Below are positions 1-15,000 of a DNA stretch of 64,000 bases, one piece after another (position 1 is the first letter of the stretch; every line of letters starts with the position of its first letter). The DNA is from Brachypodium distachyon (lineage: Eukaryota; Streptophyta; Magnoliopsida; Poales; Poaceae), in NCBI RefSeq assembly GCF_000005505.3, contig NC_016132.3:56062914-56126913 (forward strand), given 5' to 3'. Made by a program: the position numbers and the translations under genes. The notes under the pieces were generated by a model, which was not told where the DNA came from, did not search any database, and was given only the letters and a program-made list of their open reading frames with translations.

Positions 1-129
1 CCTTGCATACACCACCAATCCACAAGTTCAGTTCAGTTCACTCTACCAAAAACAGCTGAACAGCCCTCCGACTTATCATCCCTGAGCACTTACTAACATA
101 ATCCTAATATTCAAACAAAGTCACCATAC

Positions 130-2208
<2,079 letters not shown>

Positions 2209-2786
2209 GGCGGCGGCCGGGCGTGAAGCTTGGCTTGGCCGGAGAGCGAGGGGTGGGTCTCCGGGTGGAGGAGGAGGACGCCGCGGCCGCGCGGAAGGAT
2301 AGGTTTGGTGAGTGGATCTGTCGGGGTCGAGGCGGCGGGTGGAGGCGTGAGCGGGGAGCCTTTGATGAAGGATTGAAGGGTGCGGGGGAAGCGCGTGGGG
2401 ACGGCAGGGGTCGTGCTAGGTTTTCGTGGCCGACGCACGAAAAAGATCGCGGGTTCGAGCACAATTTCTCTACGCAACTACGCACGTTGCGTGGACTGTG
2501 CCAAAGCTGTACATGGAAACGTTTTGGACTGCACGTACGGAGTATATAAGAGCAACAATTGCACTCGGACAAATTTTTGTACTCTCCGTGTGCAAAGAGC
2601 AACAAGCTCAGGGGATCGGTTCATCTCAAATCAACCCCGTGCGGGAGCCTGCTCAAAAACAAAACCGTGTGGGAGTGTAGTGTGTAAAGTGAAGATTAAA
2701 TCTCAGTTCAAGACTTTTTTTTTCAGAGCATGGACGTGCGATTGTTTTCTCACTAATCGGCACGTTAAAGTAACCGCCTATGCTCG

Positions 2787-2985
2787 AGCGGGGGCTGCGG
2801 AGGACACCAAGCACATGATGTTCATGTGTGAAAGGCTAAGCAAGTATGAAAATCATTTACATTGGAGATGTTATTTTAGTGCTCTTTCAAAAGAGTTGAA
2901 GCGTCACGGGTGGAGGTCTTTCAAGCTCGATCTCGACAAGGACGTTGGTTTTAACTACGTCAAACTTTCTTCGGAACGATAAATG
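2787..2985 (+). mobile_element. Fragment of a LINE-type reverse transcriptase (zf-RVT region)
   Basis: The plus-strand frame reads AEDTKHMMFMCERLSKYE. This resembles the Cys/His zf-RVT segment (EDTKHxxFxCxRAK) that follows the reverse transcriptase in plant L1-like elements. Nothing recognisable precedes it and the frame ends soon after, so this is a short dead fragment. Recognition rests on one motif. Confidence 0.45.
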
Positions 2986-3280
2986 GGGTTCATAGTGGTT
3001 GCGAAAAAAATCTCTCGATCGTGTCGTTGATGCCTCGGCCGGAGCCTCTTGCAGTAGATCATGGTTTGCAACTTGCCTTTTTAAGCACGGTGCAAGCATC
3101 TCACAGTCTACTCGTATTGCATGGATGTCGTTGCGGCGATTGTAGTGATTCCCCTAACACGGTGACTGAATTCTCCAACGTGATATTTGAGCATTATCTG
3201 AGTGACAGATCTAGTTGCTCATTTCCAGGTAACTTATCAAAGCATGCCCTTTAGTGGTGCCTAGTTAGATGATGCTTATA

Positions 3281-3299
3281 CCCCCCCCCCCCCCCCCCC
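3281..3299. repeat. 19-base poly-C run
   Basis: An uninterrupted run of 19 C ends in G at 3300. Such runs are slippage-prone, so the exact length may be a sequencing artefact. Confidence 0.9.
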
Positions 3300-4019
3300 G
3301 CTTTTGTTGATCAACAAAGCTTATGTTCCTGCAAGGCTGCAAAAAAAAACCTTGTAAAAAATACAGATGCAACATTGATGTATAAGGAAATTGATTTCAG
3401 AGTCATAAATGTAAATTAAGCATGAAAGTTCATAGGTAAAAGAACATACCATCCCCCTCCTATAACAAAGAAAAAGCTCATGTGGTTTAAAACACATGGT
3501 CGATGTACAATTTTTTGTCTAAAAACTTTGTATATGTCCTTTGATGGAAAAATTATCCACGTGGATTATTTTATTATCATCTCTAAATGTTACGAAGTCC
3601 TAAGATAAGACACCATTCTCAACCACATTCTTGCCATTGTTGGCTTTAGATGATGGCTCGGCGGTTCGTAGAAAAAGTGGGAGGGGGGTCCTATGAGATC
3701 TGGTCTAATTTCGCCTCGTTTGACCGGTATATGAACATCACACATGTCTCGTAAGGGTTTCTTTCATAGAACCTATCTTTTCCTCATCTAGTTAGAGTTC
3801 TTGAGCATTTAGAAACTATAAAAGCAAAATTAAATCGAGAATCTGAAAGGGCATTTCGAACCCTAATGAGTTTTAGTGTTAATGACAGCATGACATGTTG
3901 ACTAACCGTGCACTAAGTGTTTTTGGAGTTTATATCAAATGGTGTGACACGGTTCGTAGCACTCAAAAAGGAAAGAAGCGTAGAAGGATTGACACCTTCT
4001 TATTTTATTGAGTCGTAAG

Positions 4020-4510
4020 AAAATCCGTACTATAAAGAAGGAGTCCACATGGGAAGGCTATGGTGATGTGGTTATGACTAACCACGTACTCGACTTGAGG
4101 ATACCCGCCATGGCCCAGCTAGGGGCCTATGTAGAAGCCTATTACAAACTCCAGGAGTCCAAATGCATGCCTCATCTTGCGACTTAAGATAAGGAAGCTT
4201 AATTACAATATTTTGTTTTATGTAACCGGCTTGGATTCTATCCGAGACCTAGCCTCCTGAATATATAAAGGACTAGGAGGGGGAACCAAGGAGGACAAGC
4301 CGCCCTAGATGCACTCGCCAGATACAATCTGAGCCTTTACACCTCGACGGCAACTTTGTAATCTCTTCATCAATACAGATAAGAAAAGCAGCACGCAGGG
4401 TATTACCTTTCGAGGGCCCTGCACTTGAGTAAATCTTCGCTTCCCTTTGTTTGTCAACCGACGAATTCGCCAACACACAAAAGTTGCTTTCCTAGATACA
4501 AGTCCATCGT
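4020..4510 (+). mobile_element. LTR-like remnant (Gypsy-type, solo or truncated)
   Basis: A TATA-like ATATATAAAGG at 4261-4271 is followed by a GGAGGGGGAACC-type leader, then CATCAATACAGATAAG and AGGGTATTACCTTTCGAGGG. This promoter-leader pattern is familiar from LTRs of grass Gypsy elements. No gag or pol sequence is attached and no matching second LTR was found in the window. Confidence 0.45.
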
Positions 4511-4599
4511 TATGGACATTGTCGAAGTTACAACTTTGTCATATGGTGCATCAACTTCATGTATACAAAACTCATTGGTGAATATTAGCGAAAACCGAA

Positions 4600-5620
4600 T
4601 TTGAGCCGGGGTCTTTATCACTGCAATCTTCCAGGGTCGCAGTGCCGCTCTGTCCAGGATGGCAGTACCTGGGCCGGTCGTACCGCCTCGGGGCAGCAAA
4701 ACGCTACCAACCTAGTGCGGCACCGGTGCGGTACCGCTCAGGCCAGGGCGGTAGTACGTACCGCCCGTGTTGAACCTGCACATGACGGACAAAAATCGGG
4801 GATCCCTGTAAAAGGGGGTCTTTGTCCCCGACGGCTCGTCCCCAACGAATCCCACTATTATTCACCTCCATAAGCTTCAAATCTTTGAGATCTCTCTCCC
4901 TAGTGCATCCCCCAAGTCAATACTTTGAGGAAGGGTTGAGAAGAGTTCGACCTAGCATTTCACCAAAGTAAAAAAGTTGATTCCCTTGTTTCTTTTGTGG
5001 ATTTTGTTACTCTTAGGATTTTGGTATCCCTAGCCGCGCATAGTCTCCTCAAGGCCACTAGATTGGTGTGGTGGTGCTTGTGGATTCGAGAAGGAGCCTC
5101 CAGTTGAGTTGTGGAGACCTGCCCTTCTCCTTGTTTGTAAGCGTTGGCGTTCGCCCACAAGGAAGCCACTTAGTGGAGCTCAACTTACCTTTCTGATGTT
5201 GTGAGAGGAGAATAGAGTGAGTTTTTGTGGTGTTGTGAAAGGAGAATAGAGTGAGTCTTTGTGGCGTCTCTACTTTTGTGGTAGAGCACTTCTCCAAACA
5301 GAGACGTACACCTTCCCAAAAGGTGGAACTCGGGAGTCAAATCTTCATCTCTCGTGTGGTATCATTCTTGTCACTTTACTTACTTGATTAGTTAAATTGA
5401 TTACCTTGTGCGTCGGCTATTGCACTTCATACTAGGGTTGCATTCACTTTAGAGAATTTGTCACTTTAGAAAATTTACTAAGACCTAGGATTAAGTGTTT
5501 GTATCTTTCAAGAAAAGAAAAGAAAAAAGTTAAATTGTTAGTTGCCTATTCACCCACGCCCCTTCTAGTCGACCATATCGATCTTTCAGAGTACCAAGGT
5601 TCGTGAACCTTGAATTGCCG
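4600..5620 (+). mobile_element. Second LTR-retrotransposon remnant
   Basis: The first part carries repeated CCGGTNCGGTACCGC-like and GGCGGTAGTACGTACCGC phrases. The end reads GCCTATTCACCCACGCCCC then TAGTCGACCATATCGATC, a phrase I associate with 3' ends of grass LTRs. A duplicated segment, GAAAGGAGAATAGAGTGAGT versus GAGAGGAGAATAGAGTGAGT (about 5203-5254), lies inside. No polyprotein reading frame survives. The family is not identified. Confidence 0.4.
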
Positions 5621-5732
5621 CCAAACCACCACAAGAGCCTTGTCAACATCACCTTGTATTCCTCCGATCCGTACACTGTCTGAGGCATCACAAGAGGCAT
5701 AGAAAAGAGGTAGAACATGGGATTGTTCTAAT

Positions 5733-6127
5733 CCTAGTTTTGAAAACCAGAACCTGAGGCCTCACCGGTCTGTTAAGCACACTGGACCGGACAAGGAAGC
5801 GAACCGGATTTTTTCCGGTCGGACCGGCGGTTTTCGTTTAAACCAGTGAAAACCGGGGTCGGTCCGACTGCTCGGACTGCCGAATGAGCCTTTTTTAATG
5901 GGCTTCTTTAGGATTTGTAATGGGCCTCCTTATTTAATCCCAGGATCTCAGAGGAAGGGTCACACGGACCAGCGCGCTAGTCAGCCGAGCAATCAGCACA
6001 TTGTGATTAGTAACGGAAGTTCTATTTCTTATAGTTTCAACCGCCGGTTGAACCGGCGAACCGCCGGTCGGACCAGTGGACTGGAGGCCTCGCTGGTTCG
6101 ATGACCAGTCCGGTTTTCAAAACTAGG
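5733..6127. mobile_element. hAT-type MITE, 395 bp, with 8-bp target duplication
   Basis: The inverted ends CCTAGTTTTGAAAACC and GGTTTTCAAAACTAGG match exactly over 16 bases. The flanks GTTCTAAT (5725-5732) and GTTTTAAT (6128-6135) form an 8-base target duplication with one mismatch, the length typical of hAT elements. The interior is unusually rich in CCGGTT/AACCGG words and can fold back. It has no coding capacity, so mobilisation would need a transposase from elsewhere. Confidence 0.75.
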
Positions 6128-7577
6128 GTTTTAATGGGACCGGGTTCTATTGACATGTAGACTTTATTCGGTTGGGATGCAATCTGGAGTAATCATGCGA
6201 CCTATTCCAATCTTCTGATGATGTCATGTTCCTTAATCATCTCTGGCTGGCTTCTAACGTCCTGCTTGGGCAGTGGTAGGGAGGGGGAATGGATGGAATG
6301 GAAACTGATCCGAACCTAGAGGTTTGTCCTTCCCCTGGTCACCACGACAGGATATGGTCCCTCTGATGGAGTCCGAATCCATGCAATTGGGCGAATCATA
6401 CGTTAGCCTCGTGTGGTGACAATGTTATCGTTTGTCACTGCTAGAATTCAGTGTGGAGCCAAATGGTAATATAAAATAAAACAAATTTATTGCTATTTTA
6501 TAGCTTATATCGTTTATTTTTTAGGAAAAAGTCTAGATTACTAGCTCAAAGTTTTGGCAACGAGCATACTTGGACATAAAAAAAAATTGCATCCTTTTCA
6601 CTAGTGTTGAAACCTCTAGACACCCCCATCTGTTCGACTCTACCCCAAATTTAAATTTCATTTACCTTCATGTGTATAACAATTGAATACAACAAGAAAG
6701 GGCTAAATCTTGCGCCGATTGGATGGAGTAATACTTGCAGCAAGTGGTTGTGATCAAAATCACTTTATGAAAATACAATGAAAAATGTCTAAATTCTTTT
6801 GAATGGATCATCGAATTACCTCTAAGTTCATAATGATGAAATATAGAGAAAATAATGCACAATAGTGCACAATTCTTCTTGAATCTGTTTTGTTTTAAAG
6901 TATAGGCTATTTTCAGCACACCACGTACTTGCATCATAAACATCGCAGTAGTTCTACACATATTTGACAGTGTTACGAATTTGGACTTCAAGGGTATTTT
7001 TAGTTAAGTGAAATCTTATTTAAACAAAATATGCATGCATGACATTTTTCAGACCACCGCTACTTTTTTCTATCGGGTTAATCATCTCCCGACTAAAGAA
7101 CAATTAAATAACTTATGTGACACGGTCCTTATGCTATGGAATGGATCATCATATGTATTGTATGCTTATCCCCAAGACTAATGTTGTTGGCCCATGTGAT
7201 CCCTGCCCGGTTAAGTACCATCTTATCAGCGCACACACAAACTCACTATGTCTAGAGGGAGAAGAAGAGACAGCACACCACACTAGACAACTGAACTTCT
7301 TTTTCATTGCATTGGATGTAGTATATAACTGCATACAACTCTCGTATCAATCATAAGGTATAGAAGAGCATGGCTGAGTACAGCCCCAACTATATATAGG
7401 AAAAAAATCTTAAGGATTAGAATCTTCCAAAATACTATTTTAATGGCTATATGTATTACTAAACAACTATACTGATCAAGCATGACATCCACTTGTATTC
7501 TCATGGTGGTACTTTACACTCATTGGTGTGATGGTACACTTATGGCAGATAAGATTATACATATTTCTATGATTATA

Positions 7578-7694
7578 CTCCCTCCGATCTAAATTAGTTG
7601 TCACAAATTTGTTAGATATGCAGGTATCTGCACATTGGTCTAGATACATACATATCTAGACAAATCTGTGACCATTATTTTGGATCGCATGGAG
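7578..7694. mobile_element. Stowaway-type MITE
   Basis: CTCCCTCCGATCTAAATTA at the left pairs with the inverted right end TTTTGGATCGCATGGAG. TA flanks both sides, as in Tc1/mariner-type insertion. The element is 117 bp and non-coding; the right end has one diverged stretch (GCATGGAG for GGAGGGAG). Confidence 0.85.
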
Positions 7695-8247
7695 TAACAT
7701 CGTTGGATTATTGCAAAATGACAACCACCAAAATCCCGAACCTATAAATATCTGTACTCTAGAATACTCCACACAAATATCTTAGTTTTAGATTTTTCCT
7801 AATTTACCATGAACAAATTGTTCTAGTGTCTTCCGTGGTAAATGTCTTACTCTTCGAGCACACTCCCAAGCATTCTAGAATGTTCCAATTTTCTTATCAC
7901 AGAATACTTCAATTCTCTTAGAAGGTTCACGCCAAATATATTCTCTCGTATTCTCCAAAGTATTCTACTCTACTTGTCGAAATATTACTTGTCTCAAATA
8001 TTTATTTTGTTAGAATTCTAACCCTTGTTTTTTTTCTTCTATAGAGGCTCTTTGGTTAAAAGGAATACTGGCTCAAAAATGTCATGGAAAGCTTTTATAC
8101 ACTCTAATCCTACAGGAATTCTAGCGAGATGTTAGATCTGTTGGAAATATTTTGCATACCCTAGTGTCAACGTGGAAAATCTTGCATTTTCCCCTTGGTG
8201 TAAGTGCAACCAATATGTTCTGACTTTCTATAAGATTCAACATGTTA

Positions 8248-8597
8248 GGGCATCTCCAAGAAAAACTCCCAAATCCTCCACATTTGTCCAAATCTGTCCA
8301 TATGAGGGTCTAAGAGCAAAATATACAACCCAATGGGAACCCCCATTTGTCCAAAAGTGGTCCACACTCCTCATTTCTTCACCAAATTTGGGGAGAGTAT
8401 GGGGACTTCCCATTTGTGCAAAACTCATCCAAATCTTGTCCAATTGTCTTTTTAGCCCACATGTCAAATACTCATGAAGAGATAAATGAGGGATTACCAT
8501 TAAACAACTTGATATTTTCTACACTCCCATTTGTCCAAAGACACCTCAAATGGACAAATGGGGAGAACAAATGAGGGCTTCACCCTTGAAGATGCCC
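8248..8597. mobile_element. PIF/Harbinger-like MITE, 350 bp
   Basis: Left end GGGCATCTCCAAG and right end CTTGAAGATGCCC are inverted repeats with one mismatch. TTA stands immediately outside each end, the 3-bp target duplication of PIF/Harbinger (Tourist) elements. The interior repeats CATTTGTCCA-like words in both orientations. The element lies about 470 bp upstream of the ribophorin start codon and is non-coding. Confidence 0.65.
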
Positions 8598-9064
8598 TTA
8601 GGACATCAAAAACATTCACTTTGACACGTTTCTTCGAGAAGTAATTCACACCGGATACATGTCGTGGGTTTAGAAGGGGCTAACAAGATAAACAAAAATT
8701 GATGAGGTCTCGTGGTATTTTTTTAAAAGAACAAGACCGTAAAAGAAATTTATTCCTTTCGATCCATAGTGTCTCAAATTTCGTACTGCCTTCCGTCCAC
8801 ATTTAAGTGTAGATCTAGTTTTGTCACGAATGGCTGAATTCTGGCTTGAAAGTTAAAAAGCAGCAACACGAATCTCAAAGCAGCTCACTCTCCGGAGTCC
8901 AGACGTCGAGGCGCCCTAGTCCCTGACCCCAGACCGGGTGAAATATTTCTAGTCGTCCCCTTCCCTCAACCTCAGGCAGATCTGGCCACTCCCACCCGCC
9001 CAGTCTCCTAAACCCTTCTCCTCTCCCCTCCCATCTCCGGCCGGCGCCACCCGCCGTCTCGGCC

Positions 9065-12000
9065 ATGGCCCGGAGGCTTCCGCCCCTGGGCGCCCTCCTC
9101 ATCTTCCTCGCCGCTGTCGTCGCTCCACTCTCATACGCCGTCCGCCCGGTCTCCGACGCGCACAGATCCGCCGCCGCCGAGCTCTTCGCCGCTTCCACCG
9201 ACGGATCCCTCGGCGAGTAAGTTCCCCTCACCTGTCTCCAGCGTCACTTTATCTCCTGATCCCAGGGTTCGTCCCCTGGGGACGCAATTAAGGACCTAGC
9301 CTGGTCCAGATCGATCCGAGACGGAACCACCTGACTGTGTGTCTAAGTGTTGGATTTTCCTGTGCGCGCTGTGCAGTTTGGAGAGCACTTACGAGGCGGT
9401 CAGCACGTTCAAGATACTAGGGGTACAGAAGGATAAGAAACTTGCTGGTAAGGCCTGCAAGCTCGCTACCGATACGCTGTCTGCCTCCTCGTCACCAGCG
9501 AAGGATCTGTTCCACGCGGGTCGGATCGCGGCTGTCCTCGGATGCAGTGTTGATGCCGGCGTTTATGATGTGGGTTTTAGCTTTGGAGATCTTGCTGTTG
9601 CTACTTGGATTTGCTTGTTTGATTGTGTCCTGAGATCGTAATCTGTGGCAGGATGTCGCGTCGAGACTTAAGGCGGTTATCAAGGACACCAATTCGCTGC
9701 TGGAGTTCTACTATTCTGTAGGAGGGCTGCTCAGTCTCAAGGTTGCTTCCTCTTATGCACTTTCTGTTGGATACTTGTTTGCTTGTTTTGTTTAGTTTCT
9801 TCTTAGGCGGTCTTCTTAATTTAAATCGTTTTTTTTTCGCTTGTAGGAACAAGGCCACAGTGTCGTTTTATCTGATGCGGACAGCACATTTCATGCAATT
9901 AAGGTGACAGCAGAGCGCCATGCTATACAAATTTTACCATGTGTAGTTTGTGCAACCTCCAACCTGTTATGCTGTTCAAATTAGAGTTGTCTTATGTGTA
10001 TGTTTCTTTGTGCAGGCACTTAGCCAAAGTGATGGGAGATGGCGTTATGACACCAACAGTGCTGAATCTAGCACATTTGCTGCTGGTAACATTCTGTTCT
10101 GTTGGACTACTACAATATAAGTTGTCAATCACACTATCACAGCCTTTCGATAAAATTCACGTTGAACCACACCTGCGCTTGGGATTTGCTGGTTGCTAAT
10201 TTATCTTCTGTGTTTCTCTCTGGCTTGAGACACTCTTATTGCGATTTATGAGGGCTATATATTATGAACTAGTAGTAGACAGTGTCTGTGTCTTTGTGAA
10301 GCTTTTTTCCGCAAAAAAAAGTGAAGCTTGTTTGATTCAGCAAGGTGTTCTTTAGTCTTTACTGCAAATCAAATGCATAACCCCGGTGCTGATGTTTAGT
10401 GATAATGTACTGCAACAGGTATCGCACTAGAAGCATTGGCAGGAGTTGTTTCACTGTCAGATGCGGAGGTTGATCCATCCATGGTGAGCATATGCTCTCT
10501 CCTTGTGCTTTGAGTAACTTTGTTAACATGCTGTAGCTTTTATGTGATTATCTTCCTTGAACCTAAGTGATGAAGAAGTATGGAAAACTGCATACGGCAC
10601 TTGCCAGATCACAAAGCCTTGGAATTGGGAAAGGCCCAGCTGGATGAAAGTGAAAAAAGTTATACATGAGCCTTTACTGTTTTCTTGTTATCTTCCACTA
10701 GTGCAAGTAATAAGGGCGTACCGGTAACAATACACTTAAGTACTATGTTATGAAATCTAGGAAAGAGTAGAATGCCCCAGCTTATGCAATTCAAATGTAC
10801 GCACCACAGCTTACATTCATCTGAATTATAAATGCGCATTACATGATCGATGATCTTAAAAGAGATGCTCCCATGTTACTGTATGCACCACATCCTTCCT
10901 TGTAATGACCAGTATTTAAGGTGCTATCATTTCATGCTCGTGTCTCTGTATGGTATTTTGCTTTTCTGTGTGGTGCACACTATCTGCCGGTGAATGGTTT
11001 CCAAGTTTTAGTCCTGTGTGTTTGTTCTGGATTTTGGTATATGTGTCATTATTCATCAGTACATAATTTGACGACCATCACTAACGCCGCTCTTTATCCT
11101 TAATACAACCTATCAGATCGGAGTTGTCAAAAATGACATCGCGAAATTATTTGGCTCAATCAAGAGCTATGGTATGTTCTCCAACCCTCTTCGTTTAGCC
11201 TGCTAGAGATGCAAAAAATGGTAAATCAGCTTTAAGACAGATTGATTATGAATCAGATATAATAATTTTTATCAACTCAAACTTGGTGAGAATTCTCCAG
11301 GATTCTGGGTGACTGATTGACAACTCACAGGAACTTAGTTGCCAAATTACCAAATCTAAGGCATATTGTGAATTGCAGATTTATATAGTTACTAGTACAT
11401 AAGTCATTTTCATTTCCAGATTGTGAGGTTATATGTAGGCGGAACTGAGACAATTTACTTGTTGCACTTTGATACTTCTGATTACGATTAATTTTATAAT
11501 TGTATGTATATCCCAGATGATGGAACCTTCTACTTCGATGAGAAGCATGTTGATGCATCCGAATACAAGGGCCCTATAACAACTTCTGCTTCAGTAGTGC
11601 GGGGTGTCACCTCTTTTGCAAATGTTGTTTCTGGGAAATTGAATGTGAGTTTTCATTTCAGTATGGTGTTTGTTCATTAATTTTTTTGTGCAAGCACCTT
11701 CCTTGACCAGCAAACTTACAGGTCCCTGGTGAGAAAATACTGGGCTTGGCAAAGTTCTTTCTTGGTATAGGGCTCCCAGGCAGTGGAAAGGATTGTTTTA
11801 ATCAAATTGAGTCCCTGTCACTCCTGGAGAACAATAGGCAAGTCTTCCTTTTTCTTGGCATTTCTGAAGAACTCGCATTCCCCAATATTTTTAGTCAGCG
11901 TCTCTGTTGCCCCGCGATGCTTATCTTTACTGCACTCTGCAGGGTCTTTGTTCCTTTGATCCTTTCACTTCCTTCCAATGTACTTTCGCTGACCTCCAAA

Positions 12001-15000
12001 GACCAGCTTAAGGTGATTCTCACATGCCAATCGCTTTGATTTTGCATAATGTAAAACTTTAATGTCGCTTTGTTTGTGCGTTAAATTATTCTTTGTTGTA
12101 TTGCAAACTGTCATTTGGGTGTAACATTACACGTGTGACTGTTACTGTGAGGAATTCCTTATCTCTCTTGCAACCACTATATTCATTGAACTTTAGAAAT
12201 CATGAATTTACAGGCACAATATTATCTCTAACCTTCATGCATCGTTTATGGTACTTCTGCAGTTGCAATTTAAAACAGTAACTGGTTGCTAGAAACTGTT
12301 CGCAGTGAGAATGAAATGTATCTACTTACCTGCAATATTGTAACTTATTGTTTTGAACTTCTGTTCAGTGTAGCTCATTGTAAGTTAACTCCAACTTGTG
12401 TTCTGCCAATATACTTCTCAGGTGGAAGTCACTACAGTGTTTGGATCTGCTGCACCTCCGCTCAGAGTGAATCTTGTGCAAGTATTGGGCTCTGACTCCA
12501 AGGTCGTCACCACTGACAGCAAGGTACAGAGTTAGGTTATTGTACCTTGTGAAGCTTCGTTTTCATAATAATAATTTATGATCCTCTTGTCTGTGTTTGA
12601 GCTCCATTCCCTAACACCTTCTCCTCATGGTATCAGGAACTTCAGTTTGATCTTCAGAACAGTTTGCATTACTTGGACATTGCTCCATTGAAAATAGATG
12701 TTGGCAAGTACTCGCTATTTTTTGAGGTACATGGAAACTCTTATTTATTTCTTTTTGTATGAAATAGTAATTGACATTCTTCTTGATGTTCGTGCAATTC
12801 TGTCTTCTAGATTTCGCTTCAGGATCAAGAACATGAGACTGTTTACACTACTGGGGGGAGAAATGCTGAGACTATCGTTGTCACAGGGCTGATCAAAGTC
12901 GACAAGGCAGAAATTGGAATTGCTGAAAATGATGCTGGGACTGTGGAGTCCGTCGAAAAGTAAACTTTTGAGTCACTTACTACATGATATTTTTATAGCA
13001 ACATTAAATGATATGCTAATGCTGACACCAACATTGAAGTAATCACAACCACTACAATCATGGTCATTCTGAAAGAGTTCATTGTCATCTCATCTCAAAT
13101 AGTACTTCCAAACTTGTTACTCCCTCCGATCCATATTAATTGTCGAAATATTACATGTATCTCCATATTTGGGCAAAGTTGAGACAATTAATATGGATCG
13201 GAGGGAGTACTATTTGGGTTTCTTCACATCTGATATTTGTGTGAACATATCCTTAAACGTTTAAGTATCGTTGCGATGTTGTGATGGTGGGTCATGTATA
13301 GTTAAGTTATATGAAACTTTTTGTGGAGTTTTATATGCTTATATTTCTTACAGCAAAACAGCTTATTTCGCTTGTGTCACTTTCAAACTGCTTCCTTGCA
13401 GGTTAGATCTACTGAAAGGTACACAAGTTTCTCTCTCTGCGAACCATCTGCAGAAGTTGCGTTTATCTTTTCAACTGGCTACACCACTTGGGCGCACATT
13501 CAAACCTCACCAGGTCGCTACGAACCTTTATTTTCTTTTCTGATGGTGCAATACTTGGTCTCTTCCTGACTTGATTTAGCAAATTTGTCAGGTGTTCTTG
13601 AAGTTAAAGCATGAAAGCAAGGTTGAACACCTATTTGTGGTGCCAGGTTCTGCGAGGCAATTCAAAATTGTTCTAGTTGAGTAACCCTATCCAGAGTTTG
13701 TTTTACCTAACATTCTGCTCTTGCTCTTCGTCCCTTCTGACATGTGTCCTTTGGTTTTTATGCTGCACATTATGTTATCCAGAAAATGCTTATGCAAGAA
13801 CTGAAAAAAAAGTTCAGGACCTCCTCGATATGTTGGATCCCAAAATGCATGAATTGAAACAAAAGGGAGTGCAGTTGCATCCTTATGAAATCCTTCATGA
13901 TTGGGAACCATAGGAATTGACACCAAAATGCTTTCGATTGCACCGTAGGAAAAGTATAGGATTTTCTCCTTTCGAATTTAGTATCAAGTGGTCCATAAGA
14001 AAAAATATCTAGGTTTTCAATCCTACCAATGGAACATCTATAGGAACTTTAGGAAGGAACCTTCTTGGCATCTTTACAACACAGTGAGGTTTGAAGAAAA
14101 GATCATCCAGTTGCAATAACATTTGAAATAAACTGACTCTAATATAGTAAAATAAAGATGGCCAATGCATCTGCCTGTTGTGCTTGAATTTGGGCATTCC
14201 TAGGATACCATGTAAAATGGTGCTAGTACCTATGATGTTACTGTGGTCAAATGTTGAGATGAAATACCCTCTACATATCTTAAATTTGCATGTTTCAATT
14301 TGCCTTGAGCTCTTGAGGTTCTGGAATAATTGTAAATTCTTGGAATTGCTTTACTAACAAGATTTCTTATGTTTATTTAATCTTTTGTAGGATTTTCTTG
14401 GTTTGGTGGAGAAATTTTACTACCTTTCTGGAAGATACGACCTCGAGCTTGCTGTTGGTGATGCTGCAATGGTATGTCATCACATTTGTAATCCTACAGT
14501 CTTGTTTGGTTAGCCTTGTTGACTTCTCTTTGTCCCCTTCAGGAAAATTCATTCATACTGGATCTTGGCCATCTGGAGTTGGACTTGCCGGAGGCCCCAG
14601 AAAAGGCTCCACGCCCCCCTGCACAAGCTGTTGACCCATTCTCAAAGTTTGGGCCAAAGAAGGAGATAAATCACATATTCCGTGTGCCGGAGAAGAGACC
14701 ACCTAAGGAAGTTTCGCTTGCATTTACTGGTGTCACACTTCTGCCTTTTATTGGGTTCTTGATTGGGGTGAGTAAAGTTGGTCATGCTTGGTGTATTTCT
14801 TCAGTTGCTGTGACACATAAGTACTTGCTCTAAATCAGCAAATTGTTGTTGAGGCTTATTCAACATATTGATGTTTGATGTTGATAATATGCTTCTGGGA
14901 TTCACTTGCAGCTTATGCGTCTGGGAGTGAACTTGAAGAACTTCCCGTCCTTGCCAGGACCAGCTGCATTCGCATCACTTTTCCATGCTGGAATCGGAGC

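Larger units (their letters stand above)
2209..9064. other. Intergenic spacer rich in transposon remnants
   Basis: No host gene was recognised here. The first 300 bases are GC-rich and are the helicase 5' UTR and promoter. The rest holds a LINE fragment, a 19-base C run, two LTR-like remnants and three MITEs, which are listed separately. Open frames in this stretch are short, overlap on both strands and match nothing I know. Confidence 0.7.

Noticed and set aside
2223..2982. Overlapping plus-strand frames upstream of the helicase as a gene
   Set aside because: They lie over the helicase promoter and a LINE scrap, with no consistent frame or domain.
13782..13913. The intronic segment as an extra ribophorin II exon
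   Set aside because: Its phase does not fit exon 15, it ends in a stop, and the ribophorin text continues directly from exon 15 to exon 16.
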